A stretch of DNA of 14,397 bases from an uncultured Candidatus Melainabacteria bacterium (GTDB taxonomy: Bacteria; Cyanobacteriota; Vampirovibrionia; Gastranaerophilales; Gastranaerophilaceae): positions 1-14,397 of the forward strand of contig CAKUZI010000017.1 in the NCBI GenBank assembly GCA_934717855.1, read 5' to 3'. The notes beneath the pieces were generated by a model, which worked only from the letters and a program-made list of their open reading frames with translations, searched no databases and was not told where the DNA came from. A program made the position numbers and the translations under genes. Positions 1 through 7,282 of the stretch are shown piece after piece (within the stretch, counting starts at the first letter, position 1; every line of letters starts with the position of its first letter).

Positions 1-99
1 CCGTCTTCCTTTCCGTTTGTTTCCTTATATTTTGCATGACGGTTCATGAGCTTAAAAACTTTAATATTTGGATAAGAATTGTTAAGATTTTGTAACATG

Positions 100-132
100 T
101 ATAGCTAAAAGGTCTTCTTTCAAATAGCTATA
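100..132. repeat. Inverted repeat downstream of the synthase gene
   Basis: TATAGCTA (100-107) and TAGCTATA (125-132) are perfect 8-bp complements around a 17-nt loop, inside which AAAG and CTTT can also pair. It lies 33 bp beyond the stop codon of the minus-strand synthase gene, so it could help end or stabilise that transcript. No U-tract follows on either strand, so it is not called a terminator. The rest of positions 1-164 shows no supportable gene. Confidence 0.35.
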
Positions 133-164
133 TTATTGTAATGATAAGCCAATCTATAGATAAA

Positions 165-1475
165 CTATATTATCCTATGCGGTTTAGTTAACAATCTTGC
201 GTCAATACGTTCTTTGATTGCACCTTGTGGTTCATAGTACGGTGAAACAGTCATGATTTTCGCTGCAATATCTGGATAATAATATATAAACCTCAATTCA
301 CTTGACGTTAGAGGCTTTTGAGTATGAACGTTTGCGTAACGAGCTAATTCCAGAATATTTCTGGCTTCATGTTCATCCTTAAATTCTAATTCAAGATTGT
401 CGTAAACGTTTCTAAAACCTTTAATCCCGCCATATTCACCTGTTGTAATCATTCTACCTGTTTCAATAATTTCAGGTTCTCCCCTACCAAGTTCTTCAAA
501 ATCGTAAAGTTCATAATTTCTTCTGTCTTTCAAAGCTCCGTCAGCATGTATTCCTGATTCATGCGCAAAAGCATTATCACCAACGGCAGGCTGATTTATA
601 GGAATTGGAACACCAAAGGCATATGATGTATATTTTGCAAGTTTCCATGCTTTGCTTAAATCAATATTTGGGTCAATATTATATCTTTGTCTAAATCCTG
701 CAGATTTTAGTATCGCAAGCAAACAAGAAACTAAATCAGCATTTCCGGCACGTTCACCCATGCCATTTATTGCAGTATTAATATATGCATCAACACCGGC
801 ATCAATTGCGGCTCTTGCACCCATTACGGAACAAGCTGTTGCCATGCCTAAATCATTATGAAAGTGCATTTCTAGAGGCATTTCTGTTTCTTTTGCTATC
901 TTATAAATTCTTTCATAAGTTGTTTGTGGATCTTCATAACCTAAAGTGTCACAATATCTGAAGCGTTTTGCACCGGCTTTTTTAGCTTCATTTGCATATT
1001 TTATCAAAAAATCAATATCACTACGAGAAGCATCTTCTGCATTAACTCCTACATCGACTGCACCTAAAGATTTTGCACATTCGACAGCTTCACAAGTCAT
1101 ATTAATTATATCTTGTGGAGTTTTTTTGCCTAAATATTTTCCGTTAATCATTTGTTCTGATGTTGATTGAGAAAGATTAATATATTTTAATTTAGGAACA
1201 TTCTTAAAAGAAAGTTCTACATCATCAGCAATTCCACGCATCCAACCTGACAAACGAGTTCTTGAAATAACTCCGCGTTCAACTAGTTCCAAGTTGCCGT
1301 TGAGATAATTTATTTCGTGCTGGGTTGTTGGAAAACCGAACTCGGACTGAGTTATTCCCATATCATCAAGCATTAGGTTAATAATTGTTTTTTGCAATTT
1401 TGCTAACCCTAGTCTTGATGTTTGAACCCCATCCCTATTTGTAACATCAACGAAATAAATTTTGTTTTCTCTCAT
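165..1475 (-). CDS. Homocitrate/2-isopropylmalate synthase-like enzyme (HMGL-like family)
   Basis: Predicted acyltransferase that condenses acetyl-CoA with a 2-oxo acid (homocitrate, isopropylmalate or citramalate type reaction) in the cytosol. From the chosen start the protein has 436 residues. It begins with the active-site strand DVTNRDGVQ (10-18, the family's 'RDGxQ' loop), then carries the metal-binding HFHND (204-208), the GMGERAGN loop (238-245) and HESGIHADG (305-313), in the usual TIM-barrel order. It lacks the roughly 120-residue C-terminal leucine-binding domain of full LeuA, so simple leucine feedback is unlikely. It resembles homocitrate synthase-family proteins more than LeuA, but the substrate cannot be fixed from sequence. 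Start: a GTG six codons upstream is open, but AAAGGAG (1481-1487) sits 5 nt before the ATG at 1475, which decides for that ATG. It is transcribed divergently from the TPR gene. No neighbour belongs to lysine, leucine or nitrogenase-cofactor synthesis. Confidence 0.85.
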   Translation of the reverse strand: MRENKIYFVDVTNRDGVQTSRLGLAKLQKTIINLMLDDMGITQSEFGFPTTQHEINYLNGNLELVERGVISRTRLSGWMRGIADDVELSFKNVPKLKYINLSQSTSEQMINGKYLGKKTPQDIINMTCEAVECAKSLGAVDVGVNAEDASRSDIDFLIKYANEAKKAGAKRFRYCDTLGYEDPQTTYERIYKIAKETEMPLEMHFHNDLGMATACSVMGARAAIDAGVDAYINTAINGMGERAGNADLVSCLLAILKSAGFRQRYNIDPNIDLSKAWKLAKYTSYAFGVPIPINQPAVGDNAFAHESGIHADGALKDRRNYELYDFEELGRGEPEIIETGRMITTGEYGGIKGFRNVYDNLELEFKDEHEARNILELARYANVHTQKPLTSSELRFIYYYPDIAAKIMTVSPYYEPQGAIKERIDARLLTKPHRII

Positions 1476-1480
1476 AAGCA

Positions 1481-1487
1481 CTCCTTT
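1481..1487 (-). promoter_or_regulatory. Shine-Dalgarno site deciding the synthase start
   Basis: AAAGGAG on the minus strand, 5 nt before the ATG at 1475. It lies inside the extended reading frame that would begin at GTG 1493, which makes the longer start unlikely. Confidence 0.8.
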
Positions 1488-1552
1488 GTACACAAATATA
1501 AATAACTTGCTTTTTTAGAAAATATTAATTACAATGATTAGTATGAAGTCAT

Positions 1553-1581
1553 TTGTGATTTCTGTCAAGCATCTTTATAAA
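1553..1581 (+). promoter_or_regulatory. Predicted promoter of the TPR gene
   Basis: TTGTGA (1553-1558), a 17-bp spacer and TATAAA (1576-1581) give a sigma70-like promoter. The expected transcription start is near 1588, only about 5 nt before the ATG at 1593. No Shine-Dalgarno sequence precedes that ATG, so the transcript would be almost leaderless. Confidence 0.5.
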
Positions 1582-1592
1582 AACATAATATT

Positions 1593-3185
1593 ATGACAAA
1601 TACGAAACAATTAGAAAAAAAAATTAATAAGGAATATAGAACCGGCAACGTAAAAAGCGCAATTGAACTTTGCCAAATCGGGTTGCAAGATGATCCGACA
1701 AATGCAGACTTACATGTTCGATTGGGAGATTTATATTTGGCATGGCATCTAGATATTTATAATTCATGCCAGTATATAGATGAAGCTATTACGGAATACC
1801 AAAGAGCTTTAGAAACATACATAGATTCTGCTGAAATTTATTTTAAAATAGGTCAAGCTCACTTTTTTAAAGGAGACTTGGATAAGGCAATAAACTACCT
1901 GGATACAGCGATTTCAAAAGACAAAAAACTAGGTAAAGCATACTATCTTTTGGCAGAAACTTATACTAAAAAAGCGAGATTTTCAGATGCTGTTATGAAT
2001 GCTCAAAAAGCAATAAAAGCAATGCCTTTGGCGAACTCATGTGCACACTTTTTACTTTCAAGCTTGTATAACGTTTCATCAGCAAGAAGTTTTAAAAACT
2101 ATTGTTTATCAAAATTTGAATTTGCACTATCTGTTTTAACACTTCCTTTTGACAAAATTGCGCTAGGAAATGTTGCCAAAATGGTTACTTATGCAAAATT
2201 TTTACCAATCCTTGTTAAAGGAGCATACTTGGTACAGGTTAATCGTCTGAGCGAAGCTCTTGAATTGTATAGAGAAGCGGTTGACAAAGCTCCCGGATTT
2301 ATTCCGCTATATTGCTTGCTTGGAGATATTTATCGTTCTTTAGGGCAGTTTGATGATGCTATTACTGAATACAAAATGGCTATTTGGCTTGATGGGTTAA
2401 ATATTCCGGCATACAGACACCTTTGTCAAGCTTATGAAGAACAGGGTGATTATGATAGCGCGGTTGAAATTTATGAAAAATTAATACAAATCATGCCGAA
2501 CATGCCTGATGTTCATTCTAACCTTGCAAACATTTTGTATGTAAAAGGAGATATTGACGGAGCGATTTCTCATTTTCAAACAGCAGTTACATTAAATCCT
2601 AAAAAACAATGGACAAGTGTAATCAACCAGACTTTAGGTTTTGTATATCAAGAGTCTAAACAAGACTTGGATGCTGCCATAAGCTCTTACCAAAGTGCTT
2701 ATCTCTTAACACCTAAAGATATTGATATTTATGTAAATTTGGGAAGTGCTTTTTATGACAAAGAAGATATTGAAAACGCTTTACAGGTATACAGAAATGC
2801 ACTTGACCTTGACCCTGAAAACGCGAAAATTCATTGTAATTTAGGTTTCTTATACTGGGGGAAAGGCGATATTGATGAAGCTTTGAAAGAATATGGTTTA
2901 GCAATAAAATATGACCCTAGTTATGATATTGCTTACAATAATATGGGGGTAATATACCTTGATGACTTGGGAAGAGTAAAACAAGCTGCTGATTTGTTCA
3001 AAAAGTCAATCGAATGTAACCCGAATTATGCGTTGGCACATTTTAACTTAGCTCGTGCAATTGCAATTACAGGGGATAAAATTGAAGCTGCTAAACTTTA
3101 TCAAGTTGCACAAGATATAAATAAAATTACTAATGAAATAGATCCGCAAGACATTTTAGATAAAATTAATGCGTTGTTTGAATAG
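1593..3185 (+). CDS. Tetratricopeptide-repeat protein
   Basis: A 530-residue protein built almost wholly of tetratricopeptide repeats, the helical scaffold used for protein-protein contacts. About eleven units of the W-LG-Y/A-P type can be followed. Clear examples are AEIYFKIGQAHFFKGDLDKA (about 80-99), IPLYCLLGDIYRSLGQFDDA (about 237-256) and AKIHCNLGFLYWGKGDIDEA (about 409-428). A more hydrophobic, less regular stretch (about 150-215, including LSVLTLPFDKIALG) interrupts the array. There is no signal peptide, transmembrane anchor or catalytic domain, so it is probably a cytoplasmic scaffold; the partner is unknown. It stands alone between a divergent synthase and a small unknown gene. The ATG has no Shine-Dalgarno site but is placed just behind a predicted promoter. 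The TPR assignment is secure; the role is not known. Confidence 0.9.
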   Translation: MTNTKQLEKKINKEYRTGNVKSAIELCQIGLQDDPTNADLHVRLGDLYLAWHLDIYNSCQYIDEAITEYQRALETYIDSAEIYFKIGQAHFFKGDLDKAINYLDTAISKDKKLGKAYYLLAETYTKKARFSDAVMNAQKAIKAMPLANSCAHFLLSSLYNVSSARSFKNYCLSKFEFALSVLTLPFDKIALGNVAKMVTYAKFLPILVKGAYLVQVNRLSEALELYREAVDKAPGFIPLYCLLGDIYRSLGQFDDAITEYKMAIWLDGLNIPAYRHLCQAYEEQGDYDSAVEIYEKLIQIMPNMPDVHSNLANILYVKGDIDGAISHFQTAVTLNPKKQWTSVINQTLGFVYQESKQDLDAAISSYQSAYLLTPKDIDIYVNLGSAFYDKEDIENALQVYRNALDLDPENAKIHCNLGFLYWGKGDIDEALKEYGLAIKYDPSYDIAYNNMGVIYLDDLGRVKQAADLFKKSIECNPNYALAHFNLARAIAITGDKIEAAKLYQVAQDINKITNEIDPQDILDKINALFE

Positions 3186-3325
3186 GTTTTAATAAAAAGA
3201 TTGTGCAACAAATGCGCAATGACATGATTAATTAATGTAAATATTTTGTAATAAATTTGAGATAATGCGCAGTTTTGTATTTTCATCTTCATTATTTATT
3301 TGTACAGAAATCTAGAGGTTAAAAT

Positions 3326-3817
3326 ATGAATTTAAAGACATTTACTAAAACTGCCATAATTGGTACGGGTATTATTGCTCCAAGTAGTTTTTTTCTTCGA
3401 GGAGCTATGGAACCTCATTTTGTTCCTACACCAAGTTTTGCACATTCTTGGGTTATCCCAGATAGTTTAAAAGGTGCAGCACGAGATTCTTTTAATCAAG
3501 CTAAATCTGCGGTATATAATGAAGAAGATAACAAAATAATAAGACAGGTTATTAAAGCGCATAATGATACATGTACTTGGTGTAAAGCTTGTAAAATTAA
3601 TGACAAAGTTGGCGAGTTAATAGATAAACCTTTTAAGACTCTTTACAATTTTACAGAAAAAATGATGGATAAAATATCTACTGAAGAAACGGATTTTAAG
3701 GTTAAAAATTGTGCAAATAAGTCTAATTCGAAACAATACATTAAACATGTGAATGATAGTATTAAACCGATTTTTGATGTTTCAAAAGTGAAAAATATTG
3801 CTAAAAGAGTCAAATAA
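3326..3817 (+). CDS. Small unknown protein with a CxxCxxC motif
   Basis: A 163-residue protein I do not recognise. The N-terminus is basic then hydrophobic (MNLKTFTKTAIIGTGIIAPS), with aromatic/proline-rich sequence after it, so it may be exported or anchored, although the hydrophobic run is short and carries no clear cleavage site. CTWCKAC at residues 83-89 gives three closely spaced cysteines, with a fourth at 129. Such a cluster could bind a metal or an Fe-S cluster, or be redox-active. The C-terminal half is lysine-rich and hydrophilic. AGAGG (3314-3318) lies 7 nt before the ATG, supporting this start. The gene converges on the minus-strand unknown/kinase pair and is 140 bp from the TPR gene, so it is probably a separate transcription unit. 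Confidence 0.6.
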   Translation: MNLKTFTKTAIIGTGIIAPSSFFLRGAMEPHFVPTPSFAHSWVIPDSLKGAARDSFNQAKSAVYNEEDNKIIRQVIKAHNDTCTWCKACKINDKVGELIDKPFKTLYNFTEKMMDKISTEETDFKVKNCANKSNSKQYIKHVNDSIKPIFDVSKVKNIAKRVK

Positions 3818-3822
3818 AATGT

Positions 3823-3861
3823 AGGTTTAGGGTTTTACTCAACCTTTTTATTTATAAACCT
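3823..3861. terminator. Weak candidate convergent terminator
   Basis: Between two convergent genes, AGGTT (3823-3827) can pair with AACCT (3841-3845), followed by TTTTTA on the plus strand. AGGTTTA (3823-3829) can instead pair with TAAACCT (3855-3861). Both hairpins are short and rich in A-T, so this is tentative. Confidence 0.3.
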
Positions 3862-4588
3862 TATCTCCGATTTGAACCTGTTTTACATACATTTCTTCAC
3901 AAGCTCCATAACCTCGGTTTGTTGCATCGGTATCTGTTCTGGACAAACTGGATTTGCCCAAAATATCCCCTTTTTCAGTATAAATATCTACCAAATATCC
4001 ATCAATTTTTACAATATCATTTTTCTTAATTTTTAACAATCCACCCATAACATTAGCATTTGCGGGAATTATATGGGTATGAGAGACATGAGAGCTTACA
4101 TAGCCCAAATCCCAATGAGTATCGCTATATGGAGGTTTGCTACGCCATTCCAATTGTCTGCTTTGCCCAAGACTCTTATATGATTTGAATTTCCAATGTC
4201 TATATAACTCTTTTTTATCTGTTGCTAATTCTCCCCAAGCTATCCCTAAATCAATAAGAAATACGTCATCAAAATCACTTCTCATAATATCACGAAACCA
4301 AAAATTTGTATTTTTAGCAACAACAAGACCTGCTAAAGAATATTCTGCCTGTGGCAAAATTGCATATTTATGCTTTTCACCATGCACTTTTATGTATTTT
4401 TGAGAGCTAATACTAACTTGTAACGGATCTTGCTTAGTATTAATCTTTGTTTCAGTAATTTCTGATACTTTTGGGAAACCGTAACTTAACCTAAATAAAA
4501 TGTCTCCTAATACAGAATTAAGCAACATTATTAAGAAAAAGATTAAAGATATTTTACAAAACCACTTCCAGACAGTTTCAAACTCCAT
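3848..4588 (-). CDS. Membrane-anchored uncharacterised protein coupled to the histidine kinase
   Basis: A 246-residue protein with one N-terminal membrane segment (about 9-31) and a soluble remainder, probably extracytoplasmic. The soluble part matches my recollection of a widespread uncharacterised bacterial family. It has an 'AEYSLAGLVV' strand (81-90), DLGIAWGEL (113-121), H-x-x-H-THIIPAN-x-x-V (167-180), a GYLV strand (197-200) and a C-terminal SSLSRTDT...GACE block (213-231). In this copy four to six extra residues separate the DT and GACE parts. No enzyme function is known to me. The family recall comes from memory and was not searched. AAGGAG (4593-4598) gives a strong ribosome site 4 nt before the ATG and overlaps the kinase stop codon, so this gene is the second cistron of the kinase operon. 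It may act in the same envelope-sensing pathway. Confidence 0.7.
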   Translation of the reverse strand: MEFETVWKWFCKISLIFFLIMLLNSVLGDILFRLSYGFPKVSEITETKINTKQDPLQVSISSQKYIKVHGEKHKYAILPQAEYSLAGLVVAKNTNFWFRDIMRSDFDDVFLIDLGIAWGELATDKKELYRHWKFKSYKSLGQSRQLEWRSKPPYSDTHWDLGYVSSHVSHTHIIPANANVMGGLLKIKKNDIVKIDGYLVDIYTEKGDILGKSSLSRTDTDATNRGYGACEEMYVKQVQIGDKVYK

Positions 4589-4592
4589 AAAA

Positions 4593-4599
4593 CTCCTTA
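4593..4599 (-). promoter_or_regulatory. Shine-Dalgarno site overlapping the kinase stop codon
   Basis: On the minus strand the kinase stop TAA (4599-4597) runs into AAGGAG (4598-4593), 4 nt before the next ATG. Ribosomes ending on the kinase message could therefore start the second cistron directly, which suggests fixed stoichiometry. Confidence 0.75.
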
Positions 4600-6372
4600 A
4601 ATATTAGCTGTTTCAATCATTTTTATTGGCAAAATAATTCCAAATGTAGAACCTTGTCCAACAGCAGAGTGAACAAAAACTTTACCATCATGATATTTTT
4701 CGATAGTTTGTTTTACAAGATGTAACCCCAGCCCAGTCCCTTTTACTGTATGTATATTATTTTCTACCCTATAAAATCTGTCAAAAATTTTCTTTTGAAA
4801 TTCCGGAGCAATACCACAACCTTGATCAGTTACGCTAATTTCTACACTATTTCCTGTTTTTACAAGGTTTACTTTAATTTCACCATTATCAGGAGAATAT
4901 TTAATTGCATTTGACAAAAGATTTGTCAATGCTCGTTCTATTCCATCATAATTGAATAAGAACTCCGGAATATCTTCATCTTTATGCACAGAAATCTTCA
5001 AATTATGTTCTTTTGTTAGCGCCTGAACTTGACTTACACAAGTATCAACAACTTCATAAATACTATTTAAAGATTTTTCCATTTGCGCATTTGCTTCCAT
5101 TCTTGAAAAATCTAAAATATCATTAACCATACCTTGAAGTCGAATTATTTCTTGATTTAAAGTTCCGATAAATTCTTTTTGAGTTTCATAATCAAATTCA
5201 TTTCCATAATTATAAAGTGTATCAATATAGCTTCTCAAAACAGTTACAGGAGTTCTTAATTCATGTGATACATTAGAAATGAAAGTTGAACGCATTGCAT
5301 CCATTTCTGCCTCTTTTGTCATATCAATAAGAACTATTATGTAGCCAACATAATCTTTGTTCCTTGTAAACATCGGAGAAATAATTGATTTAATAACTCT
5401 TTTATCAACTTGAATACTAAACTCTAACGGTTTATTCTCCATAATTTCAAGCGGAGTGTCTTTAAATTCTTCAATTTTTTCTTTAAAGCAGAAATTTCCT
5501 TCTGTATCAACATAATCTTGAATTTTTATATTCAAAGCTTGTTCATCTTCAAGCTCTAACAATTTATGAGCATGATTGTTGATTAATACAACGTTGTCAT
5601 TGTTATCACATACAACAACTCCATTTGCAATACTCATTAAAACTGCTTCTAATTTATTTCTTTCAAGTGTTAATTGTTCAATATTTTGTTCTTCATATAT
5701 ATGAAGTCTGTTAGACATCTGATTGAATGAATTAAACAATTCTTTAACTTCGGAACTAACATCTTCGTCTTGAATTGTATACCCAAATTCTCCAGTAGAA
5801 ATCTTTTGAACACCGTTATGTAAAATGCGTAACTCTCTTGTGATTAAATATGTATTAATCAAAATTACAAAAGCAAATACTAGCCACGCAACTGAAAAAA
5901 CAAATAATAGAGAAGCTCTTGTAGTTGAAGATATTTGAGTAATAATGTTTCCGGATAAGCCAACAGTTACAGAACCGATATTTTCACCATTACCGGAAAT
6001 TATCGGAGAACTTACAATTATGTTAGAAGCCTTTTCCTTCGAATTTGAACCTCCGCCAGATTTATAAACAAGTTTTCCATCAGAATTTCTAAACTCAATA
6101 AAAACAATATCACTATGAGACTCAACAATAGTATCTGCATGGCTCTTTAGAAGTTTTATATCAGCATTGTTTGAATTTTCGCTAATCAAATTAGCACATT
6201 CTATCGCAAGAGCTTTAGAAACAATTTGTCCAAAATTTTGATACCCATAATTTAGTTTTTTCTGGATATTAAAAATCGCAAACACTGCAATTGCAACGAT
6301 TAAAATAGTGCTAAGTAATAATCCTGATATAATTAAACGGTTTTGTGTTGTTAAGCTCACTTGTTTTCCCAT
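4597..6372 (-). CDS. Membrane sensor histidine kinase (HAMP-PAS-HisKA-HATPase)
   Basis: A 591-residue two-component sensor. Order: membrane segment (about 13-35), an extracytoplasmic sensor region (about 36-153), a second membrane segment (about 154-177), HAMP linker (about 178-230), PAS-like domain (about 240-350), HisKA with the phosphoacceptor His370 in SHELRTP, and an HATPase domain. The ATPase domain has the N box (NLLSNAIKYS, 484-493), G1 box DQGCG (516-520) and G2 box GTGLGL (545-550). All catalytic motifs are intact. The domain order resembles PhoR/WalK/ResE and the cyanobacterial NblS-type kinases. No response regulator is encoded in this window, so the partner lies elsewhere. The start at ATG 6372 has no properly spaced ribosome site; instead TATAAT ends 6 nt before it (leaderless prediction). 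It shares a divergent promoter region with the mlaE operon and is followed by the coupled membrane protein. Confidence 0.93.
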   Translation of the reverse strand: MGKQVSLTTQNRLIISGLLLSTILIVAIAVFAIFNIQKKLNYGYQNFGQIVSKALAIECANLISENSNNADIKLLKSHADTIVESHSDIVFIEFRNSDGKLVYKSGGGSNSKEKASNIIVSSPIISGNGENIGSVTVGLSGNIITQISSTTRASLLFVFSVAWLVFAFVILINTYLITRELRILHNGVQKISTGEFGYTIQDEDVSSEVKELFNSFNQMSNRLHIYEEQNIEQLTLERNKLEAVLMSIANGVVVCDNNDNVVLINNHAHKLLELEDEQALNIKIQDYVDTEGNFCFKEKIEEFKDTPLEIMENKPLEFSIQVDKRVIKSIISPMFTRNKDYVGYIIVLIDMTKEAEMDAMRSTFISNVSHELRTPVTVLRSYIDTLYNYGNEFDYETQKEFIGTLNQEIIRLQGMVNDILDFSRMEANAQMEKSLNSIYEVVDTCVSQVQALTKEHNLKISVHKDEDIPEFLFNYDGIERALTNLLSNAIKYSPDNGEIKVNLVKTGNSVEISVTDQGCGIAPEFQKKIFDRFYRVENNIHTVKGTGLGLHLVKQTIEKYHDGKVFVHSAVGQGSTFGIILPIKMIETANI

Positions 6373-6378
6373 AAAAAA

Positions 6379-6407
6379 ATTATATCACCTATAAAGCTTC
6401 TGGGCAA
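6379..6407 (-). promoter_or_regulatory. Promoter of the histidine kinase, predicted leaderless
   Basis: On the minus strand TTGCCC (6407-6402), a 17-bp spacer and a perfect TATAAT (6384-6379) are followed by six T bases and then the ATG at 6372. A start seven bases downstream of the -10 box falls on the A of the ATG. The only purine-rich stretch (AGGTGA) lies upstream of this start point and would not be in the mRNA. Confidence 0.65.
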
Positions 6408-6419
6408 GTCTTTATATTA

Positions 6420-6448
6420 TTGCATTAATTTGAAATTTTTTGTATAAT
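6420..6448 (+). promoter_or_regulatory. Promoter of the mlaE operon, predicted leaderless
   Basis: TTGCAT (6420-6425), a 17-bp spacer and a perfect TATAAT (6443-6448) are followed by CAAGGA and the ATG at 6455. The expected start of transcription is that A. AAGGA touches the ATG with no spacing, so it cannot act as a normal ribosome site. The -35 boxes of this and the divergent kinase promoter are 12 bp apart, so one bound regulator could affect both. Confidence 0.65.
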
Positions 6449-6454
6449 CAAGGA

Positions 6455-7264
6455 ATGAACAGTTTTCAAAAATACTATAAGCAATCTGCTACATATAAAA
6501 TTTTTACAGGTGTTTTTGCGGAGTTTTCAAACTTTTTGGAAACCCTTGGACAGATTGCAATGAATGGTGTTTCTACTGCTAAATTTATATTAAAAGGCGA
6601 TTTTAATTTTAAAGAAATATCCGAACAGTGCTACAGATTTGGAATTACATCTTTACCAATTACCCTTTCTATTGTCGGAATGACATCTGTTATTGTTGCC
6701 TCACAAGTAGCTTTAGAAATGGTAAAACAAGGTGGGAGCAACTTCGTTGGACTTTTAATGACAATGCTTATTGTTAGAGAAGTCGGGGTTATTATGTCCG
6801 GATTTGCCATAATTTCAATGATTGGTTCTTCTCTTGCATCTGAACTTGCAACAATGCGAGTTACAGAACAAATTGACGCTATTGAAGTCTTAAAAGTCAA
6901 CCCGATTAAATATCTTTTTGTTCCAAGAGTAATTGCCGGAATTGTCATGATGCCACCTGTTGTTGTAATTGCTTCTGCTATAGGTGTTATTGCGGGAGCA
7001 GTAACCGCAAACTTAACATCCGGATTAGGCTATAGAGCATTTTTTGATTCTGCGTGGCTCGGAATTTATATGAAAGATTTAGGCATCTGTTTGCTTAAGG
7101 CAATATTTTTTGGCGCAACAATTTCACTAATAAGCTGTTCTTGCGGGTATTACGCCAAAGGCGGCGCTAAAGGCGTCGGCGAAGCAACTAATAAAGCTGT
7201 TGTTTGGTCATTTGTCGCTATCGTTATTTGGGATATGATTTTTGCTATAGCATTTTTCTTTTAA
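6455..7264 (+). CDS. mlaE: MlaE-family ABC transporter permease (lipid transport)
   Basis: A 269-residue inner-membrane permease of the MlaE/TGD1 family, which with an ATPase and a substrate-binding MCE protein moves phospholipids between membranes. Evidence: a long hydrophobic protein with an N-terminal amphipathic stretch, membrane segments near residues 65-90, 95-120, 150-190 and 215-265, and the family's typical cytosolic loop, LASELATMRVTEQIDAIEVL (about 127-146), followed by P-RV-AG-MM-P. Length is normal for the family (about 250-270). The frame is open back to a TTG at 6440, but that codon lies over the -10 box, so the ATG at 6455 is chosen. It is followed after 18 bp by the ATPase gene. 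No mlaD/MCE gene is in the window, so a complete transporter needs a partner from elsewhere. Confidence 0.9.
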   Translation: MNSFQKYYKQSATYKIFTGVFAEFSNFLETLGQIAMNGVSTAKFILKGDFNFKEISEQCYRFGITSLPITLSIVGMTSVIVASQVALEMVKQGGSNFVGLLMTMLIVREVGVIMSGFAIISMIGSSLASELATMRVTEQIDAIEVLKVNPIKYLFVPRVIAGIVMMPPVVVIASAIGVIAGAVTANLTSGLGYRAFFDSAWLGIYMKDLGICLLKAIFFGATISLISCSCGYYAKGGAKGVGEATNKAVVWSFVAIVIWDMIFAIAFFF

Positions 7265-7282
7265 AGAGGTAAAATAAAAACT

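Noticed and set aside
1..47. A minus-strand ATG at 47 opening a frame that runs off the window edge
   Set aside because: Only 15 codons are visible, with no ribosome site or recognisable sequence. It may be the start of a neighbouring gene, but this cannot be supported.
652..1170. Two plus-strand open frames (652-861, 946-1170) opposite the synthase gene
   Set aside because: They are antisense shadows of a well-conserved enzyme gene with all its motifs on the minus strand, and they have no ribosome sites.
3196..3217. TTGTGCA/TGCGCAA inverted repeat after the TPR gene as a terminator
   Set aside because: The stem is only 7 bp with a G-U pair, and no T run follows on the plus strand.
3101..3292. 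A minus-strand 63-codon frame across the end of the TPR gene
   Set aside because: It is mostly antisense to the TPR protein and low in complexity, with no promoter or ribosome site.
4137..4403. A plus-strand 88-codon frame opposite the kinase-coupled membrane protein
   Set aside because: It is the shadow of a gene with a strong ribosome site and conserved family motifs.
6440..6454. TTG start giving mlaE five extra residues
   Set aside because: The TTG overlaps the upstream edge of the TATAAT box at 6443-6448. The predicted transcript begins at the ATG at 6455.
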